DNA of 47,586 bases. It comes from an uncultured Fibrobacter sp. (GTDB lineage: Bacteria; Fibrobacterota; Fibrobacteria; Fibrobacterales; Fibrobacteraceae). The position numbers and the translations under genes were made by a program. The DNA lies in assembly GCA_946413655.1 (NCBI GenBank), contig CAMKLO010000021.1, positions 1 through 47,586 on the forward strand, read 5' to 3'. Under the pieces are notes generated by a model. The model saw only the letters and a list, made by a program, of their open reading frames with translations. It searched no databases and was not told where the DNA came from. Below, in pieces: positions 20,407 through 29,312 of this stretch (position 1 is its first letter; every line of letters begins with the position of its first letter).

Positions 20407-21246
20407 TTACCGATGGGCGGGGGACCAGCGGCGTTTGAATCGAGGCTCGTCGATAATCTTACCCCAGATGAATCCTCGACGGACGCTTTCCCTGCTTATC
20501 GAGCGCACGGTGGTGCGTTTGGTGAGCGAGACGGCCATTTCGGCCGGATCTCCTGTGTAGCCGTTTTCTCGGTCGCTTTGGCGGGATGCCGCTGCGGCCT
20601 CTTCGCGGGCCTTGCGTGCGCGTTCTTCGAGAATCTTCAGCTGGCTCTGCTTGTCGTTTGCGGTTGGCGTGGCGTTTGGTTCTGTAGCCATAGCGCCTGG
20701 CATTACCGCTTCGTGTAAAAGCAGGTTGTTGAGTTCGTTGATATCCTGTACGAGAACGTCGTATTCGCCTTCTCCCATGTTGTGCCCGATAATGCGGTGC
20801 TGCTGGAGTTCGTTTAGCATTTCGATGGCGTAGCCTTCGGACATTTCGAATTCTTCCATCAGGAATTCGGCATCGATTACGTCAAGTTGAACGATGTTTT
20901 CTGCAACTTCCCGCAATGTCACGTTGTCACCGAGACCGTGCGGGTTGTTGGGAATTGGGGGCGGCATGGCGGGTTCCAGAGTCCCTTGCGAGGCTTCGCG
21001 TTGTGCCGCCTCGAACTGCTTGATGTACTCTTGCAATTTGCGGGCGACATACGGCTTGGGCGACGGCGAGGCTTGATCGTCTGCACGTTCGTCGAAATCT
21101 TCGTCATCTTGCTCTTCTTCGAACTCTTGCGTCGAATCGGTCGTTGGTGCATGATTTTGCTGCTGCTCGGCCTTTTTCTTCGCATTCGCCCGCTTGATAA
21201 GCGCATCGATGACGAATATCGCAATGAATATGAGTAATGATTCCAT
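20407..21246 (-). CDS. Membrane-anchored protein with possible FtsK-gamma-like winged helix
   Basis: 279 residues. One N-terminal membrane segment (MESLLIFIAIFVIDALI) is followed by a charged, Gln/Glu-rich low-complexity stretch (about residues 20-65), a coiled-coil-prone segment, then a compact domain (about residues 115-165; VQLDVIDAEFLMEEFEMSEG and AIEMLNELQQHRIIGHNMGE). The latter resembles the FtsK gamma winged helix in its pattern: two short helices, a recognition-type helix, then RIIG-...-VLV. The C-terminus is basic and probably disordered. The motor domain of FtsK is absent. The heptamer array at 21251-21282 lies directly upstream of its start. It may once have been in an operon with floA and nfeD. 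The function is unknown and the winged-helix assignment is tentative. Confidence 0.65.
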   Translation of the reverse strand: MESLLIFIAIFVIDALIKRANAKKKAEQQQNHAPTTDSTQEFEEEQDDEDFDERADDQASPSPKPYVARKLQEYIKQFEAAQREASQGTLEPAMPPPIPNNPHGLGDNVTLREVAENIVQLDVIDAEFLMEEFEMSEGYAIEMLNELQQHRIIGHNMGEGEYDVLVQDINELNNLLLHEAVMPGAMATEPNATPTANDKQSQLKILEERARKAREEAAAASRQSDRENGYTGDPAEMAVSLTKRTTVRSISRESVRRGFIWGKIIDEPRFKRRWSPAHR

Positions 21247-21250
21247 AGTA

Positions 21251-21282
21251 TAGAGTATAGACGAGAGACGAAAGACGAGAGG
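21251..21282. repeat. Heptamer-periodic array, left flank of the four-helix-bundle gene
   Basis: Successive 7-nt units TAGAGTA, TAGACGA, GAGACGA, AAGACGA, GAGGTTG. It is the reverse complement in style of the array at 21644-21675, so the two form inverted flanks of the intervening gene. Confidence 0.8.
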
Positions 21283-21285
21283 TTG

Positions 21286-21642
21286 CTACGATAAACTTTT
21301 TGATTTGCGTAAACCAGAAAGCATTTTTGCAACTTCCTCTGTCTTTGGCTCTATGGTCTTTAAATCCTCATGGGTTATGTATTTTAGAAGATTTGCTATT
21401 TCTATTTGACTTTGGACTTCCATAAGAGATCCGTAACTGATTTCTAGAAAATGAGCAATCTCTTTTGCGGAAGATCGACTCATTCCTTCTGCAATGTTTG
21501 ATGGTACAGAAACTGCAGCTCTACGCACTTGGCTAGATAGAGCATATTTTTCTACATCTGGAAATTTATTTACCAGAGAATAGATGCTCAATACCCATTC
21601 AAGGCTTTTTTGATAGACGTTCAATTTCTTGTAAGCAAACAT
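21286..21642 (-). CDS. Four-helix-bundle protein (23S rRNA intervening-sequence / S23 family)
   Basis: 118 residues. Family hallmarks: an N-terminal YKKLNVYQKSLEWVLSIY, then FPDVEKYALSSQVRRAAVSV, PSNIAEGMSRSS and FLEISYGSLMEVQSQIEIA. This family was first noted as an ORF inside 23S rRNA intervening sequences and is common as a small stand-alone gene; it is structurally related to the Avd accessory proteins of diversity-generating retroelements. No reverse transcriptase or variable repeat is present here. The gene is clearly more AT-rich than floA and its other neighbours, and sits between inverted heptamer arrays that reach within a few bases of its start and stop, so it looks like an inserted cassette. 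The upstream array supplies the only purine-rich stretch (GAGAGAT) before the ATG. Confidence 0.88.
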   Translation of the reverse strand: MFAYKKLNVYQKSLEWVLSIYSLVNKFPDVEKYALSSQVRRAAVSVPSNIAEGMSRSSAKEIAHFLEISYGSLMEVQSQIEIANLLKYITHEDLKTIEPKTEEVAKMLSGLRKSKSLS

Positions 21643-21643
21643 A

Positions 21644-21675
21644 TCTCTCGTCTCTCGTCTGGAATCTTTCGTCTA
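21644..21675. repeat. Heptamer-periodic array, right flank of the four-helix-bundle gene
   Basis: Units TCTCTCG, TCTCTCG, TCTGGAA, TCTTTCG, TCT. It begins one base upstream of the four-helix-bundle start codon and runs into the stop codon of floA (CTA at 21673-21675). Confidence 0.8.
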
Positions 21676-22644
21676 TTTAGCTTCCGGTGCAGAACCGATT
21701 TCTTTCCTCATCTGCGTGTCGGCTTCGATGTTTTTCAGGTTGTAGTAGTCCATCACGCCGAGCTTTCCGTCGCGGAGGGCGGATGCCATGGCCATCGGGA
21801 TCTGGGCTTCGGCTTCGACGAGCTTGGCTTTCATTTCCATCACCTTTGCCTTCATTTCTTGTTCGGCAGCGAAAGCCATGGCGCGGCGTTCTTCTGCCTT
21901 GGCCTGGGCAATCTTCTTGTCGGCTTCGGCACGGTCCGTTTCGAGGATAGCGCCGATGTTCTGGCCCACATCGACGTCGGCAATATCGATGGAGAGAATT
22001 TCAAATGCTGTACCTGCATCAAGGCCGGAGGCGAGCACCTTCTTGGAAATCATGTTCGGATTTTCGAGAACGTCCTTGTGGCTCTTGGCAGAACCGATGG
22101 AACTGACGATGCCTTCGCCAACACGTGCAACGACGGTGTCTTCGCCTGCACCACCGACGAGTTTCTGGATGCTGGCACGCACGGTAATGCGAGTCACGGC
22201 GTGGAGCTGGATACCGTCAAGAGCCACGGCGGAAACCTTCGGAGTTTCGATGACTTTCGGGTTCACGGACATCTGCACGGCTTCGAGCACGTTACGGCCG
22301 GCAAGGTCGATGGCTGCGGCTTCCTTGAAGTCGAGTTTGATGTTCGCCTTGTTGGCGGCGATGAGCGCCTGGATGACGCGAAGCACGTTACCGCGGGAGA
22401 GGTAGTGGGCTTCGAGCAAGTTCGTATCGACCGGGAGGCCCGCTTTGCAGCTGAGAATTCGGGCTTCGACGATGACCTGCGGCGGCACTTTTCTGAGGCG
22501 CATACCGATGAGCTGGAAAATGCTCACATTTGCCTTGGAGAACAAGGCCTGGAGCCAGAGGCTAAAAAACTTGCCGATGAAGGCGAGGATGATGATGACA
22601 ACGATGGCAGCTATGATGATGCCTATGGTAAGAAGAGTATCCAT
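21673..22644 (-). CDS. floA: Flotillin-like protein FloA
   Basis: 323 residues, the usual length for FloA/YqfA. An N-terminal membrane hairpin (residues about 3-35, [20 protein letters not shown]) is followed by the conserved FloA segments [38 protein letters not shown] and [20 protein letters not shown], and an Ala/Glu/Lys-rich coiled-coil C-terminal region ([20 protein letters not shown]). Family members organise membrane microdomains and are encoded next to NfeD proteins, as here. A good GGAG precedes the ATG. It lies 67 bp downstream of nfeD in one probable operon. Its stop codon falls inside the heptamer array that flanks the four-helix-bundle gene. Confidence 0.95.
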   Translation of the reverse strand: MDTLLTIGIIIAAIVVIIILAFIGKFFSLWLQALFSKANVSIFQLIGMRLRKVPPQVIVEARILSCKAGLPVDTNLLEAHYLSRGNVLRVIQALIAANKANIKLDFKEAAAIDLAGRNVLEAVQMSVNPKVIETPKVSAVALDGIQLHAVTRITVRASIQKLVGGAGEDTVVARVGEGIVSSIGSAKSHKDVLENPNMISKKVLASGLDAGTAFEILSIDIADVDVGQNIGAILETDRAEADKKIAQAKAEERRAMAFAAEQEMKAKVMEMKAKLVEAEAQIPMAMASALRDGKLGVMDYYNLKNIEADTQMRKEIGSAPEAK

Positions 22645-22711
22645 TTGTTTTTCTCCAAGTTATGTTTTTTTGTTTAAAATTCTTTGTTGAAAAAGTACGA
22701 TCAGACGTGAA

Positions 22712-24253
22712 TTATCTTTCGTCTAACCCCACCCATATATGTCCTTCTTGTACGGATTCTACTTTGACTTTTTGCCCAGCTTCGATGATTTCGCCGTGAG
22801 TTTGTACGTCAAAGAGTTTGTTTGTGCCGTCGGGCATGGTCAAGCTGGCCTGACCCACTGGACGCAGGAACGTTTTTGCGATTCCTACTGCGCCAATGGC
22901 GATTTCTTGGACGGCTTCGGTCGGGGAGACCGCTGTTTCCATGTCGGTCTTGAGCATGGGCGTCCAGCCTTCAGGCAGTAGCGGAATCAAGTACTTGCTT
23001 GCTGCAATCGGGATGATAAGTGCTATGGCCGCGCTTCCGATAACGAAGAATAGTCCGAATAGCCATGGCGTGGCATCGAATGTTGTTTCAACGGCTTCGG
23101 GGACGTATTCCGGTATGTTTGCCGTGTCAAAACTCATGATGAGGGCTGCTATCAAGCAGATGATTCCTCCGATGCCAAAGAGGAACGTGCCCGGCATGAC
23201 GAAGATTTCTACAAGGAACAGCACTACGCCCGCTACTAACAAGATAGCCGGGAAGTAACCGTCGAGCTGCGGTGCGAACTGCCCGAAGAAGACGATTCCG
23301 ATAAGGATGAGACCGATGATACCGAACATGCCAAATCCAGGCGTCTTGAATTCGATGTAGAGCGCCCCGAACCCGAGAATCAGGAGAAGTCCCGAAATGG
23401 CGGCAATGGCGCTTGCAATTTTTTCTCCGGTATTTGTTTCGATTTCGCTCTTGCGTTCGATGGCGAGCTTTGTTTCAAAGTCTTCGCGGCTCTTGAACGT
23501 GCCCCTGGAAAATCCGAGTTCTTCGGCTTCCTGGTCGGTCATTGTCAGGAGTTCGCCTTCTTTCACGAGAATCTTGGGTGAGCCCCAGAATTTCTTTTCG
23601 GCGCTATCCAGGACGGCGAATTTTTTGCTTTCGATGATGAGCGTGGTGTCGCGTTGCGTTGGCTTCCCTTTATCGAGTGTAGCGGTGAGTTCAATGACTT
23701 CGAGTTCCGGCGTGACAAACGAGGATGCCAAAAGTTCGGGGTAGCCGTTACGCTGGGCTAAGTTCCTGAACTTCGCACGGAGGGGCGACTGGATTTTTTC
23801 GCCAACGATTTCCGGGGTGCCGTTGCTCCCTTGCACAATCGGGGCGCAGTCGCCGATTGTCGTCGCTTCTAGCATATAGAGGCGCTTGCAGGCGAGTGCG
23901 ATGAGCGAACCTGCGCTGATGGCTTTCTTTTTTACGAGGGCGATTGTTTCGGGGCCTTTGACGGCCATGATGGTATCGACGAGGTCGAACGCTGCATCGA
24001 GGCGGCCCCCGAATGTGTTGATTTCGAAGACGATGTAGTCTGGGCTCTTTTCGATGGCCTCGCCGATGGCGCGGGCGCAGAATTCATACATGGCGGGATC
24101 GACATCCCCTTCCAGTTTAATCCAGACGGCCTGCTTTTTCTTGAGTTCCGGGACGATAGCCGTTTTTGCGGAATCGACGATAGTGGTCGTGTCTGCGAAT
24201 GTAAATGCGGCTAAAAAAGCCAAAAAGAGGAATAGTTTCGTTAATAATTTCAT
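22712..24253 (-). CDS. NfeD-family membrane serine protease (long form)
   Basis: 513 residues. A signal peptide (MKLLTKLFLFLAFLAAFTFA) is followed by a ClpP-like serine-protease domain (about residues 35-250) with VFEINTFGGRLDAAFDLVDT and an AISAGSLIALACKR segment where the nucleophilic Ser is expected. Then come four to five membrane segments (about residues 280-420; e.g. IASAIAAISGLLLILGFGAL, GIIGLILIGIVFFG) and a C-terminal OB-fold NfeD domain (VGQASLTMPDGTNKLFDV...). Long NfeD proteins are partners of stomatin or flotillin proteins in membrane quality control, matching the downstream floA. No clear ribosome-binding site is seen before the ATG. Confidence 0.9.
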   Translation of the reverse strand: MKLLTKLFLFLAFLAAFTFADTTTIVDSAKTAIVPELKKKQAVWIKLEGDVDPAMYEFCARAIGEAIEKSPDYIVFEINTFGGRLDAAFDLVDTIMAVKGPETIALVKKKAISAGSLIALACKRLYMLEATTIGDCAPIVQGSNGTPEIVGEKIQSPLRAKFRNLAQRNGYPELLASSFVTPELEVIELTATLDKGKPTQRDTTLIIESKKFAVLDSAEKKFWGSPKILVKEGELLTMTDQEAEELGFSRGTFKSREDFETKLAIERKSEIETNTGEKIASAIAAISGLLLILGFGALYIEFKTPGFGMFGIIGLILIGIVFFGQFAPQLDGYFPAILLVAGVVLFLVEIFVMPGTFLFGIGGIICLIAALIMSFDTANIPEYVPEAVETTFDATPWLFGLFFVIGSAAIALIIPIAASKYLIPLLPEGWTPMLKTDMETAVSPTEAVQEIAIGAVGIAKTFLRPVGQASLTMPDGTNKLFDVQTHGEIIEAGQKVKVESVQEGHIWVGLDER

Positions 24254-24412
24254 ATTGTGAATGTATAAAGATTTGTTTTATTCGGAAACAGTTTTTGTGA
24301 AAAAAAGCACGAATTTGTCGAATAGCCTGTTTAATGTGCCATTTTTTTGTTTTTTTCCTTAATTTTATAAATGTAAAATGTATAATATATTGGTAAATGT
24401 ACCCAAGAAACT

Positions 24413-27400
24413 ATGGATAAAAAATTTTTTAAAAGAAATCTAGTTGTTTCTCTGCTTCTTGTTGCGTTTCTGTTTGTTGTAACAAATGTTTCCTTTTTGT
24501 ACATCAACAGGCAGGCTATTGACGACAGCTGGGATTCTCTTGATGAAATCGCTTACGCTTCCGAAGCGAAAATGTTTTTCTTGGGGCGGTCTCTTTTAAG
24601 CGCATTGACCAATATTTCCACCGTGGTGGGAATGGAAGAAGACCTTCTGTCCGAAAGTATGGTGCGAATGATCCGCGGATCGCGTATAGGGCCTCTGGTG
24701 TCTGCCACACGCCTGTATTTACCGGATGGGCATATCATTGCGGACAACGGTGTTATTTTTGATTCCCTGTATGTGCAGCACTATAACAAAATTTTGTCCC
24801 CTAAACCGTATATGTCGAAGGTGGACTTCGATGTCCTTCACAAAGAAAATAAGGTTTTTGAACAGTTTGTTCCTGTCCGGCGTAAGGGCGAGGTTATCGC
24901 CATGCTTTCGGCTGTGTCCGAACTGAACTCGTTGTATGGCTACGTCACGACGAATGCGTTCAAGGGAAAGGCTTCATTAATTGTTCTTGACCGTAGAGAC
25001 GGTTCCTTTGTTGTTGAAAAATCCAAGAAGTGGAAAAATTTCAATGAGCTTGTTAAGACATTGAACCCTAAAGGCGGTTATTCGTTGGATGAATGGGTCG
25101 CTGACGTGATGAAAGGCGAATCGGCCCATTTGGCTTACGAGGAAAACTCTTCGGATGAGGCGAAACTTTTGGTATCGCTCCCGTTGTTTGGTGGATATTG
25201 GTCCCTGATTTTGTATGTGAACGAGAATATCGCTTTTACTCGAGTCGATAAAATTCGCAGGTTCTATATCGGGGTTTCCGCGCTGGAATTGCTTGTAATC
25301 CTTTTGTACCTTATTCGCATTGTCTGGATTGCCCGCAGGATGGTCGAAGAGGAAAGCAGTGAATATTCCGAAATAGCGGATGCGTTGAGCGATACTTACG
25401 AGAGTATCTTTTACGTGAATGTCCTGGACGATTCGTTTGACATGTTCCATGCTGATGCGCTCATGGAAAAATTGAATGAAAATTTAAATGGTCGTGATTT
25501 CTTCACGGAATCGGTCGTCTGTTTGCGCCGTAGCCTTTATGCGGATGATGTCGAAATTGTAATGCATTTTATCGAAAAGGCGGCATTCCTCAGGCGTCTT
25601 GAAGAAAACAAAAGTGCTGCCATAGATTTTAGGCTTGTCATTGACGGTGTTCCGCAATTTTACAGGATGAAGGCCATCAAGTCCAGCAATGACGATAACC
25701 ATGTCATTGTGGCTATTGAAAATATTGATTCCGAAGTGATGAGAACGATTGCCCAACGTCAGGAAATGGACCGCAATAACAGGGTGATTGAATCTTTGGC
25801 GTCGGACTTTGATTTTGTGAACTATGTGACTCTTGGCGAAAATACTTCGCAGGATGTCGTTGTCACTTATCGTGCCAGTTCTGCACTCTTGAAGGCGGTT
25901 CCGGGATGGTCTGCTGAAAAGCAGTTCTCCAAGAGAATGGACTTGTTGCTGAAACATTTGGTGTGTGATTCGGACAAACTCCAGTTCCATGAGCAAACGA
26001 ATCGTGACAGACTTGTTTCGAGTCTTAAGGTGGAGCCGATCCAGCATGTTAATTTTAGAATCAAGCTGGAAGGGAATGAAGTTTATTACCAAATGAAGAT
26101 GATTGCCGATAAGGATGAAATAGGGAATCTCAAGGGTATTGTCTTTGGTTTGCATAGCGTCGATGAAGAAATCAAGAAACAGATGAATATCCAGACAAAA
26201 CTGAAACGGAATCTCGAAATTATCGACATTCTTTCGGAAGCCTATTCATCGTTGTTCTTCTTCAATTTCGAAGACGGCTCAAGTGGCGTAATTACCGTCA
26301 GCAGGGAACTCAAGGATTCCATAACCGGTCTGATAGCTTCTTCTGAAAAGCTGGAGGATGTGTTCAAAGTTTTTGTCATGGAACAGGTGCATCCCGATGA
26401 CCGGGATTTGCTTTTGGGAATTGCGTCGAGATCGTTTGTCGCAAAACAGCTCGCTCACCAGAAGCGCTTTACGGTCGTGTTCAGACACCTTTATGGTAGC
26501 GAATATAAATATACCCGTTTGGTGTTTGCTAAAGCGGAATCGGTTAATGCTCCGCCAAAACTGGTCGCTGTGGGCTTTGTGGAAGTTGATGCACAGTACA
26601 AGGCCGAAATGGAACATCAAGAAAATATGGAACGTATCGTGAGTCTTTCGGACCAGTTTGAGACGGTTTATGATGTCAATATCGATACGGGACTGTTCAG
26701 CGTTTCGGAAAAGGGTGGCAAGTTTAAGGATGTTGTCAGTGCGCACGATGGCGGTGGAATTGATTTCTTTAAGAATATGGGTGGTGATATTTGCAAGTTT
26801 ATTTACAAGGACGATCGGGATCATGTGCTGAAAACTCTAGACCGAGAAACGATTCTTGCCCGCTTGCAACATGAAAATTCGTTCTACACGGATTACCGTT
26901 GCGTGATATCCGACAAGATTTTGTGGTATCGCATGAAGGTGACGAAAATGGGCGATTGGTCCATGTCCCATCGCATGCTTGTGGGTGTTTTCAACAACGA
27001 TGCCGTCTATCGCAAGGAAATGGAGCAACAGGTCGCTCTTGAACGTGCCCTTGAAATGGCGAAGTCTGCATCCAAGGCTAAAACGATGTTCCTTAACAAT
27101 ATGAGCCACGATATCCGCACACCGATGAACGCGATTATCGGCTATACGGAACTGGCGACAATGCATATTGGCAACAAGGATCAGGTCAGGAATTTCTTGA
27201 GTAAGATTGAGCTTTCGTCGAATCACTTGCTCTCGCTAATCAATGACGTGCTTGACATGAGCCGTATCGAGTCGGGCAAACTGAGTTTGAATGAAAAACC
27301 GGAGCATCTTCCTGAAATTATCCATACGCTCAAGGATATTGTCCAAGCGGATATTAATGCGAAGCGGTTGCAGTTCTATGCCAATAGTATTGGCGTAAAT

Positions 27401-28609
27401 AATGAAGATGTTGTCTGTGACAGGCTCCGCTTGAATCAGGTGCTTTTGAACGTTGTCTCGAACGCTATCAAATATACCCCGTCAGGAGGCTCCATCTGGT
27501 TCTCTGTGGAGCAGAAGGAATCGTCGGAATTGGACTATGGCGTTTTTGAGTTCAGAATCAAGGACTCGGGTATTGGCATGAGTGAAGACTTCTTGCCGAA
27601 GATTTACGATGCGTTTACGCGAGTGAATTCTTCGACTGTTTCCGGAATTCAGGGAACTGGTCTTGGCATGTCGATTACAAAGAATATTGTTGATATGATG
27701 GATGGCACCATCGACATCAAGAGCAAATTGGATTGTGGAACCGATGTTGTTTTGAACTTCAAGTTTAAATTGGTGAATCCGCATGAAGAACAAATTCGCG
27801 TCAAGGAATTTGAAGGCAAGAGAATCCTTATTATTGACGATGATGTAGAATGCTGCAAGAGTGTTCCGTATGTTTTACGGGGTCTTGGAATCGAGGCGGA
27901 TGTTTGCAATTCGGGTACGGAAGCGTTGGAACGGGTCAAGGAGGCGAAGGTGGAAGGCTTTGCTTATGATGCCTTCCTGGTGGATTGGCGTATGCCGGAT
28001 ATGGATGGCATGAATACGACGAAGAAACTTCGCAAAATACTGGGAAAAGATATTCTTGTGATTGTTATGTCGGCTTATGAGTGGTCGGATATAGCAGATA
28101 AGGCCATGCAAGTTGGGGTTCATAACTTTGTGAGCAAGCCTGTGTTTTCGTCGGATGCGAAAAATTCGCTGATGCGTTGCTTTGCGCCTATGCAGGCTAA
28201 AGTCTTGGTTCCGAATAATAACGTGGACTTTAAAGGCAAGAAGGTATTGCTTGTCGATGACAACGAACTGAACCGTGAAATCGCGCAGGAAATTCTTCAT
28301 GATTGCGGAATCCGGGTGATTACGGCTTGTGACGGCAAACAGGCTGTGGAATTCATCAAGAATGCAAAGCCTTCGGATTGCGACTTGGTGCTGATGGATG
28401 TCCAGATGCCGATTATGGATGGTTACGAGGCAACTCGACTGATTCGTAGGCTTGGCAACGAAATTGCGACGAAAATTCCGATAATTGCGATGACGGCGAA
28501 CGCTTTTGCCGATGACCGGCAGGCGGCTCTGGATGCGGGCATGAACGAGCACGTGGCAAAACCCGTGAACGTCAACAAGCTAAAAGAAGTGCTGTCGAGG
28601 TTCTTGTAG
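24413..28609 (+). CDS. Hybrid sensor histidine kinase with two receiver domains
   Basis: 1398 residues. TM1 (about residues 9-30), a periplasmic Cache-like sensor region (31-280) and TM2 (about 285-307) are followed by a long cytoplasmic array of PAS-like segments. The HisKA domain has the phospho-acceptor His899 in MSHDIRTPMNAIIGYTELA. The ATPase domain shows an N box (NQVLLNVVSNAIKYTP), DSGIGMS and GTGLGMSI. Two receiver domains follow: the first with phospho-acceptor Asp1191 (FLVDWRMPDMDG), the second with Asp1329 (LMDVQMPIMDG) and a closing AKPV Lys. This is a typical phosphorelay hybrid kinase; no Hpt domain or partner regulator is encoded nearby, so its output is unknown. TATAAT/TATATT-like hexamers lie at 24381-24391, without a good -35. 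The ribosome-binding site is weak (AAGAAACT). Confidence 0.93.
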   Translation: MDKKFFKRNLVVSLLLVAFLFVVTNVSFLYINRQAIDDSWDSLDEIAYASEAKMFFLGRSLLSALTNISTVVGMEEDLLSESMVRMIRGSRIGPLVSATRLYLPDGHIIADNGVIFDSLYVQHYNKILSPKPYMSKVDFDVLHKENKVFEQFVPVRRKGEVIAMLSAVSELNSLYGYVTTNAFKGKASLIVLDRRDGSFVVEKSKKWKNFNELVKTLNPKGGYSLDEWVADVMKGESAHLAYEENSSDEAKLLVSLPLFGGYWSLILYVNENIAFTRVDKIRRFYIGVSALELLVILLYLIRIVWIARRMVEEESSEYSEIADALSDTYESIFYVNVLDDSFDMFHADALMEKLNENLNGRDFFTESVVCLRRSLYADDVEIVMHFIEKAAFLRRLEENKSAAIDFRLVIDGVPQFYRMKAIKSSNDDNHVIVAIENIDSEVMRTIAQRQEMDRNNRVIESLASDFDFVNYVTLGENTSQDVVVTYRASSALLKAVPGWSAEKQFSKRMDLLLKHLVCDSDKLQFHEQTNRDRLVSSLKVEPIQHVNFRIKLEGNEVYYQMKMIADKDEIGNLKGIVFGLHSVDEEIKKQMNIQTKLKRNLEIIDILSEAYSSLFFFNFEDGSSGVITVSRELKDSITGLIASSEKLEDVFKVFVMEQVHPDDRDLLLGIASRSFVAKQLAHQKRFTVVFRHLYGSEYKYTRLVFAKAESVNAPPKLVAVGFVEVDAQYKAEMEHQENMERIVSLSDQFETVYDVNIDTGLFSVSEKGGKFKDVVSAHDGGGIDFFKNMGGDICKFIYKDDRDHVLKTLDRETILARLQHENSFYTDYRCVISDKILWYRMKVTKMGDWSMSHRMLVGVFNNDAVYRKEMEQQVALERALEMAKSASKAKTMFLNNMSHDIRTPMNAIIGYTELATMHIGNKDQVRNFLSKIELSSNHLLSLINDVLDMSRIESGKLSLNEKPEHLPEIIHTLKDIVQADINAKRLQFYANSIGVNNEDVVCDRLRLNQVLLNVVSNAIKYTPSGGSIWFSVEQKESSELDYGVFEFRIKDSGIGMSEDFLPKIYDAFTRVNSSTVSGIQGTGLGMSITKNIVDMMDGTIDIKSKLDCGTDVVLNFKFKLVNPHEEQIRVKEFEGKRILIIDDDVECCKSVPYVLRGLGIEADVCNSGTEALERVKEAKVEGFAYDAFLVDWRMPDMDGMNTTKKLRKILGKDILVIVMSAYEWSDIADKAMQVGVHNFVSKPVFSSDAKNSLMRCFAPMQAKVLVPNNNVDFKGKKVLLVDDNELNREIAQEILHDCGIRVITACDGKQAVEFIKNAKPSDCDLVLMDVQMPIMDGYEATRLIRRLGNEIATKIPIIAMTANAFADDRQAALDAGMNEHVAKPVNVNKLKEVLSRFL

Positions 28610-28624
28610 GACTGTGTGGTATTG

Positions 28625-28845
28625 AGGTGTGAGCTCGCACCTGCGGTGCTTTGAGCACGCTTCGCTTTGACGCCTTCGGCGTCCGCGGCTGCACTCGGCC
28701 ATAAAATTATGCAAGCATAATTTTGCGTCTCTCGTTTTGCTCGCTTTTGAGGTATGAGCATTTTTGCTCAAAGCGTAGCGACCTCAGAGCGAGTTTACGA
28801 GCGACCCCATAGCCCATCCCCCCTTTTTTAGGTGCTTTTTCGTAG
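28625..28845. repeat. Hairpin-rich intergenic repeat block
   Basis: The 409-bp gap between the kinase and rpsO holds no gene. It contains a chain of short perfect hairpins: GACGCC-TTC-GGCGTC (28669-28683), AAAATTATGC-AA-GCATAATTTT (28703-28724), and GAGCA-TTTT-TGCTC (28756-28769) nested in TGAGGT...ACCTCA (28748-28786). It ends in GACCCCATAGCCCATCCCCCC and a T run. The GACGCC module and the CCCCAT module recur at 40606-40690. Confidence 0.6.
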
Positions 28846-28850
28846 CATCT

Positions 28851-28885
28851 CTAGTAACTACTAACTAGTAACTAGTAACTAATTT
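28851..28885. repeat. Heptamer-periodic array (CTAGTAA type)
   Basis: Units CTAGTAA, CTACTAA, CTAGTAA, CTAGTAA, CTAATTT. It lies immediately upstream of a TATATA hexamer (28889-28894) that could be the -10 of the rpsO-pnp promoter, so the array may occupy the -35 region. Confidence 0.75.
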
Positions 28886-29018
28886 TACTATATATGAGTC
28901 CAAATTGCATTTTTGCCTGGGTCCTGTGACCAGATTCGCCAATTCCACTGGTGCTAGAGCAGTAAACTCGGACAAAAACATGTAATGAAACAAACAAACA
29001 AAAAAAGGAATGGCTACA

Positions 29019-29291
29019 ATGGCTACTATCACAAAAGAAAAGGCTGCAGAACTCACCGCTAAGTTTGGTGCTAACGAAAAGGACACAGGTAACGTCCGCG
29101 TTCAGATCGCAATCCTCACGGAAAAGATCAAGAACCTCACCGAACACATCAAGACCAACAAGAAGGACTTCCACTCTCTCCGCGGTCTGTCTACGATGGT
29201 TGCAAAGCGCAAGAACCTTCTCAAGTACTACGGCGAAAAGGACATTATCGCTCAGCGTGCTTTGATCAAGGAACTCGGTCTCCGCGGCTAA
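29019..29291 (+). CDS. rpsO: 30S ribosomal protein S15
   Basis: 90 residues from ATG 29019. An in-frame ATG at 29010 has its AAGGA directly abutting, while 29019 has it at a normal distance, so 29019 is preferred. Family motifs: EKDTGNVRVQIAILTEKI and KKDFHSLRGLSTMVAKRKNL, ending KELGLRG. S15 binds the 16S rRNA central-domain three-way junction during 30S assembly. It is followed 21 bp later by pnp, the classical rpsO-pnp order. The 5' leader of roughly 120 nt could hold the S15 autoregulatory structure known in other bacteria, but no specific fold was verified. Confidence 0.97.
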   Translation: MATITKEKAAELTAKFGANEKDTGNVRVQIAILTEKIKNLTEHIKTNKKDFHSLRGLSTMVAKRKNLLKYYGEKDIIAQRALIKELGLRG

Positions 29292-29312
29292 TTCTCTGAT
29301 TGGAGATTTTTT

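Noticed and set aside
21286..21642. Diversity-generating retroelement, because of the Avd-related protein
   Set aside because: No reverse transcriptase, template repeat or variable repeat is present in the neighbourhood.
21610..22677. 355-codon plus-strand frame over floA
   Set aside because: It is antisense to floA, whose family identity is clear; the plus-strand product shows no recognisable domains.
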